A stretch of 64,000 nucleotides of DNA, taken from the NCBI RefSeq assembly GCF_020921035.1, contig NC_063151.1, forward strand, positions 23,442,934-23,506,933. Direction: 5' to 3'. Shown here in pieces: positions 58,979 through 64,000 of this stretch (positions are counted from its first letter, which is position 1; each line of letters starts with the position of its first letter). The notes under the pieces were generated by a model. That model was not told where the DNA came from and searched no databases. It was given only the letters and a program-made list of their open reading frames with translations. The DNA is from Rhodamnia argentea. Its lineage: Eukaryota; Streptophyta; Magnoliopsida; Myrtales; Myrtaceae. The position numbers and the translations under genes were made by a program.

Positions 58979-60912
58979 GCTGTTGAAGATCATTTCTCCA
59001 GCACGAGGCCTCTATAATTTTTCTGTGATTCTTTTGTATGTAGGTCTTAGATAGTCTTTCACATATGTCAAATGAAGCATGACACTTCATACTAGTGTAA
59101 CTTTTGAATGATAATTATCAGAAACCTTGTAAAGGAGGTCTCTTTTTCTATTCCTCCTACGTAAAATGTTTTGCCCCATCTAAATGAATTATCAGAAACC
59201 TTGCGATGTATTTGTGGGCAATCTAATAGAACTCGGCTTAGCGATTCTTTAGTCAATCTCATCGACGAATCTTTGCTGTTATCAGGCAACAGGTTAACTC
59301 CACAATGACCCCCCCCCAAAAAAAAATTTCACAGCGAGTACAAAAGCTTTTTCGTTCGATTGCTGTGGGGGTTGGTGCCGTTAACATCATATGACATCAC
59401 TCATATAACACAATGAGGCCAATCCTTTATCCTCTTTAAGATCTGAAACCATGTACAGCTAATTGAATCAAAGAAAATGTGACCTAAAGTTCCTGATAAA
59501 GAGGCTAAACTTTAGGGTTGGTAAACAGATCCATAGGTGCTGCCAACTGTATATGAGCAACAGCACAGAAAAGAACCCATCATAGGACAGCATTCAATTC
59601 TTTGCTGTCGTTAACCAAGTGGGTGACCAGGAAATCCAACATCCATAAATGGATAAATGTAGGTGATGGACAAAACTAGATAAGAAAGTAATCTTCGATG
59701 CTTTGATTGTCGTAATGGTCCACGCAGTTTTGGTTCTACAAAGTCTTAGTCTATGGCAAGGTTTCGTTTTCCTATCATATTGCTTCACTGGAGTGCACAA
59801 AGATCAGGACTTGCGCTGCCAATTGAATCCGCATTTTGTCCGGATGCATGGTAGGACTTAAACGAACTTGACGCGTATATCTATACATAAGAAGAAAGGA
59901 CAGTCAATCTCTTAAAGTTTTTATGTATCAATAAGACTGACAATCTTATGTCACCAGCAAGGAGGTAAATATAAGTAGGTTTTGGAGTCTATATCGTCAT
60001 CTATCGTGGCAACGTACCCCGAAAAATCATCAGACATAGCAACAGTTCGGTGTCAATCCTTAACCAATCGAGCGGCACCTCGCAGACCACTTGTACTCCA
60101 CCGAAACCCCGTGTCGTGACCGGCATCTGCTGCTCGTGTCGTGATAACATGCCGGATAACGGCGGAAACGTACAAGAAGAACAGGAGGAAAGGGTATGTA
60201 TTATCACTTATGTTCTGTAAAGCTCGTGCCCTGTTAATGAAAAGCTACCCTTTCAGCCGTGATCCTGTGATTATGTGGTTGTGAGTCCCTATGCCATGTC
60301 CCAGGACCTCACCTGGAAAGAAAACTTTCCACCTGATGGCCGCTTTGAATCGATGTCTCAGTTTCTTCCCCGCAAGAAATTTTGCTGAGATGCCCTTCTA
60401 AAGATGCAAATTTAACATCTGAGGCCTTCTTTTGCAGGACCCGCACGTCAAATTTTCCTAAGAAGATGAAACGTCTCCAGATGGTCCTTCACCCCGAGCG
60501 CAAGTTGCTCGTTCGTGGGATGTGAGATGCATGAGAAGGCTGGTTTTTCGTAGGCTTGTAGGGAAGATGGTGTGCAGTTGCACAAGCTATGTGATAGAAT
60601 AGGACTATGATCAATGTCTTCATTTCCATCCATAATTTTATTTCAAAGATGGTGAGGCGGTTTTTGTTCCATGTAAATTTCGTATATCGGTGAGGTTACA
60701 TCATGTAGCATGTTGACACGGTATTTCCATTGAATCAAGTGTTCTATCATTCAAGACATGTCTGACATCTTGTTCGGAGTGCAACAAACGATAACCCCCA
60801 ATTTGTCGGTGATGTAGTTTCTTTTTGTCACATAGGATACAGACATTGTACATTAATTTCGAGCGATGATAGAGATATTAAGCCTTTTTATTGACTCTTG
60901 CTAAATAATGTA
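58979..60912. other. Spacer, no gene recognised
   Basis: 3' flank of the mTERF-related gene and further AT-rich DNA. Short open frames on the minus strand (59594-59800, 60001-60207, 60448-60633) lack recognisable products and splice context. Confidence 0.4.
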
Positions 60913-61512
60913 AGGGAAAATTTCATATAAGGGCATGAACTTGCATCATTTTGTTAAATAAGGGCTTGAAGTAGACCTTTTTTTTTTTTTTTTTTAAAAA
61001 ATAAGGGTCTAAAGTGCCCTTTTTATTTCAAAGAATGATCTAACTAAGAGTATTTTTATCATTTTCATTTTTTGATTTTTTTTTTCTTTTTTTCTTTGTT
61101 TTTCTCCCTTCATTGTCGCCAATGGCTGATCTCACTGCCAACCACCGGCAAGGGCTAGGCAGCCGCACCTTGCCTAGGTGAGGGTCGGGTCGTCATGGCG
61201 AGGCCGCCCTTGATCGCCGCGAGGGGATGGTCTCGTTTGGGCGAGGCGAGCCCTCGCCGGCCACAAACGAGGGCTACCTCTCCCGCCACCGGTGAGACAA
61301 CCCTTGCCCTCACCGATGGTCGGCCATTGAAACTAGCCATCAACGAAAATGAAGGGGAAAAACAAAGGAAAAAAAAAAGAGAAAATAAAAAATAATTAAA
61401 AAATAAATAACGAAAATGCCTTTGGTCATACCATTCTTTGAAATAAAGTCATCTTCGGGCCCTTCTTTAAGAAAGGGAGAGCAGTTCAGACGCTTCTTTG
61501 GAATTTTCTCAT
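60913..61512. mobile_element. GC-core inverted-repeat element (family F1)
   Basis: Left gggaaaatttcatataaggg pairs with right tctttggaattttctc. Inner left tttatttcaaagaatg pairs with inner right cattctttgaaataaa (15 of 16). T-rich (61071-61110) and A-rich (61360-61400) tracts flank a GC core of about 210 bases with gcgaggcgag, ccctcgccgg and aatggc words; the core ends are themselves inverted (aatggctgat, gtcggccatt). Same arms as 13945-14400. Confidence 0.7.
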
Positions 61513-61540
61513 TGATGTAACGACAACATATTGTTACGGG

Positions 61541-62149
61541 GAAAAGTACCAAAAAAGTTTTAAACATATTGTATTTGTGCCAATTGAGTTCATCCGGTCA
61601 ATTTTGCTTAAAAATCACTACATGGATGCCAACCGTCCTACGTAACACGACTAACGCCGACATAGATATTTTTCAATATTTTTTTTAAGAAATTAAAATT
61701 TCAAATTTTTTTCCTTTTTTCTTTCTTTTCATTCTAGCGAGCGAGGCTAGGAAAGCCCTTGACAGATCAAGGTGAGGGCCACCTCATCGGGCGTGAGCTA
61801 GACTATGAATGCCCTCGCAAGATTTGGACGAGGGCTACCTCGCCTAGGGCCATTGTGGCCCCACCGGCTCTAGGCGAGGTGACCCTCAATGGCCAAAATG
61901 AAACAAAAAAAAAAAAAAAAATTACAAATTCAATTTTTCTTTAAAAAATTTATTTAAAATATCCATATCAAGACCGGCCGTGTCATGTAGAACAACCAGT
62001 CCACGTTAGCAATTTCTTGTCAACATTGGTCGGATGAGCTTAATTAGCACAAATACAAAAGGTTTATGATAGATTTGGCCTAATTAAAAGGTTTAAAGTT
62101 GAATTGGCACTAATACAACATGTTTAAGACTTTTTTGGTACTATTGCCT
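61541..62149. mobile_element. GC-core inverted-repeat element (family F2)
   Basis: The terminal inverted repeat is the clearest in the window. Left agtaccaaaaaagttttaaa, continuing through gtgccaatt (61545-61585), pairs with the right end (62105-62145) at 38 of 41 bases. Further inwards the arms are looser. T-rich and A-rich tracts surround a GC core (61735-61895) with gcgaggctagg, gagggctacctcgcc and ctaggcgagg. Different arms from the neighbour 28 bases away, but the same core type. No protein coded. Confidence 0.75.
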
Positions 62150-62690
62150 ATTTTTCGATTAACCAAAAGGGAATCCACGCTGAAGTAAACTTGTTGATTT
62201 AAACATTGAGTATGATATCGATCTCCTCAAATCATCTGATGGTAACCGAAATTTGGCAATGCATCACTTGGTAGTATTCTTATCGTCTCAAACCTTTTAT
62301 ACACTATTAGGATAGCCAAATGTCATCAAACTCAAACAGCTATGGTCGTATCTCACGCCACCAACCGATATGATGTGCAAGCAATCAATGATACCATCCG
62401 AACTGCATGTACACAGCGGAATCCGTCTTCAAATTTGCCGAGAAAATGGAGGCGGGCGAGGCATAGGCGGTCACAACACACGGCGTTCTCTCGCAAACCG
62501 GAGCAAATCGTATACATATATCGATGACGTGATGTGCGGTGACGTCTCGATATTTTCTGTAAAGAGGCGTGCAGCGAGGAGGAGTGCCAAAAAAAAAAGG
62601 CAAAAAAAAAAAAAAGACAGCGACCTAATCTAATTCATGGGATTTCGATTTCACCACATAATAATACCGGCAAATTGAAGCTTTGTGCGT
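62150..62690. other. Spacer before the GASA gene
   Basis: AT-rich DNA with two A-runs (62590-62615). Open frames at 62342-62633 have no recognisable product. Distal promoter of the next gene may lie here. Confidence 0.4.
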
Positions 62691-62795
62691 TACTCGGTCA
62701 TTCACGGCAAGTGAGTTTGCCGAAACAAGTGGTATTCAATGGAGTCACATTATGCGTTGCGCGGGAAACTCTCCCCATCAAGAGCCTCCTCCCAC

Positions 62796-62803
62796 TATAA
62801 ATA
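62796..62803 (+). promoter_or_regulatory. TATA box of the GASA gene
   Basis: TATAAATA, 112 bases before the start codon and about 40 bases before a CT tract (62841-62863) of the leader. A textbook plant core promoter arrangement. Confidence 0.7.
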
Positions 62804-62907
62804 CTCTCGCGAGCTCTCGAAACTTCATGCATTCTGCTCATCTCTCTCTCTCTCTCTCTCTCTCTGATCTGCGGTCGTCGCGCATTCGTGTGCTCGTGGG
62901 AAAGGAA

Positions 62908-63491
62908 ATGGCGAGTGCGAAAACGAGCATCCTCTTTGCAATCCTCTGCCTGGTCTTGGTACATGAGGTACGCTCATATATATACATGTGCCGTGCTACT
63001 TAAGCGTTCGTACCCGGCATCGTTTTAGACTGTTCTAAACAGATTCAAATTCGGTGTGGAGGGGTTGAAAGAGATTCACTGAGAGTGGAAGTCTTGACTT
63101 AAAGTTTCTGTCTTTTTCTTATTTGGGTTTGCAATGTCAGCTGCTGATTTTTGATGGAGTACAATTCCAAGCTGAAGCTCAAAAAATTGGTAAGGTCTTC
63201 TGCAGATTTTGATCGGCGAAGCTACGCGCATGCTTTCGACCACCCAAAGAACAGACACATACAGTGGATGGCTACATTGATTTTTGCGATTTCTGGTGAT
63301 CCTCTGCAGATTGCGAGAACAGGTGCAACTACAGATGCAGCAAGTCGTCGAGGCACAAGATGTGCATAAAGGCGTGCAACACGTGCTGCCAGAGGTGCAA
63401 CTGCGTGCCTCCCGGTACTTCTGGGAACGAGGACGTTTGCCCTTGCTACGCCAACATGACCACCCACGGCGGCCGCCACAAATGTCCCTAG
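62908..63491 (+). CDS. GASA/snakin family secreted peptide
   Basis: Gibberellin-regulated (GASA/GAST1/snakin) cysteine-rich peptide, secreted to the apoplast; family members act in growth and in antimicrobial defence. Exons: 62908-62967, 63141-63189, 63310-63491; 96 residues. Signal peptide: MASAKTSILFAILCLVLVHE. A short variable region (LLIFDGVQFQAEAQKI) follows, then the GASA domain of about 60 residues with all 12 cysteines in family spacing: DCENRCNYRCSKSSRHKMC, CNTCCQRCNC, VPPGTSGNEDVCPCY, THGGRHKCP. The last exon is distinctly GC-rich. The start is the first ATG after the TATA box and CT-rich leader. Looks closest to the GASA1/9/11-like group by its VPPGT..N..VCPCY and THGG words (judged by eye). 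Arabidopsis orthologue not assigned. Confidence 0.95.
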
Positions 63492-64000
63492 ATCGCATCG
63501 TACATGTCGAAGTTCGACTCGGACATTGGATGTAATAATCTGTGCTGTGCTGCGTATCCCGCTGTATCTGTGTTCACGTCCGTCTAAAATCTGAATGTAG
63601 TTCGTCGTGCCCGCACGCGGTTCATGCATGTGTGTGGGAAGAAAAAGTGAGGTTGGGTTTGTATAAGAAAAGCAAGTTAATTCGGATGTGAGAAGTGGTT
63701 TCTATGTACTTAGCTGGATCCATCGTGGGTTCATTTCCAAGCAAGAGACCTTTCGGTTTAGTTAGTTGCTAGATAACATGTGTCTCTGAGTTTCCTGGGA
63801 GGATTATGTACGGATGGTTATATTCTGCAAACGATTAAATAATCCGTCAATGTCTAGATTGTGGCTTGCTTCTTTAGCAGGGTGTGGATGAAATCAAGTT
63901 CTATTTCTCCTCGGATGCTCATTCGACGGCCATTTCGTGCCGAGTCTCATTTCGTAAACCCTTCTCACAAACCATCTCCTATTTGAGACGGGATTGAGAT
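63492..64000. other. 3' flank of the GASA gene
   Basis: No further gene seen to the right edge. Several AT-rich words could serve as poly(A) signals, for example attaaataat near 63835. Confidence 0.4.

Noticed and set aside
63076-63629. Cys-rich minus-strand frames
   Set aside because: Their Cys content mirrors the GASA exon on the other strand; GASA spacing is only on the plus strand.

Overview
This is nuclear DNA of a dicot plant. Genes have many GT-AG introns, intergenic DNA is AT-rich, GA/CT microsatellites sit in 5' leaders, and the proteins are plant-specific families (SUC sucrose carrier, LRR receptor kinase, plastid PDH E2, GASA peptide). The many GC-rich 'gcgagg/ccttgcc' cores inside AT-rich inverted-repeat elements remind me of Myrtales such as Eucalyptus relatives; that is an impression from memory, not a proof.

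Layout, left to right: 3' end of a sucrose transporter (+, 1-1062, cut by the window edge); repeat-rich spacer with a truncated GC-core element (2641-3180); TMEM18-like membrane protein (+, 4640-7952); 5'-3' exonuclease (-, 9584-12643); a cluster of inverted-repeat elements (12730-14400); plastid pyruvate dehydrogenase E2 (+, 14821-18660); LRR receptor-like pseudokinase (-, 21132-24287); spacer with a tRNA-derived SINE and MITE-like elements (24.3-29.2 kb); NIPA-type magnesium transporter (+, 30057-36991) with one GC-AG intron; a small single-exon plant protein (+, 38651-39115); a tandem segmental duplication carrying two FAD monooxygenase genes (-), one intact (42142-44595) and one a pseudogene (47353-49723), with a broken Ty1/copia fossil and a 934-bp tandem repeat in between; AT-rich spacer with long-inverted-repeat elements; a small mTERF-related gene (+, 55237-58978); two more GC-core elements side by side; and a GASA/snakin peptide gene (+, 62908-63491).

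The genes do not form one pathway. TMEM18, exonuclease, E2, LRR kinase and NIPA appear to be the counterparts of Arabidopsis At1g34350, At1g34380, At1g34430, At1g34420 and At1g34470 (recalled from memory), so 4.6-37 kb looks like an old collinear block. The most unusual pattern is that at least three unrelated long-inverted-repeat families carry the same kind of GC-rich, partly palindromic core between homopolymer tracts.
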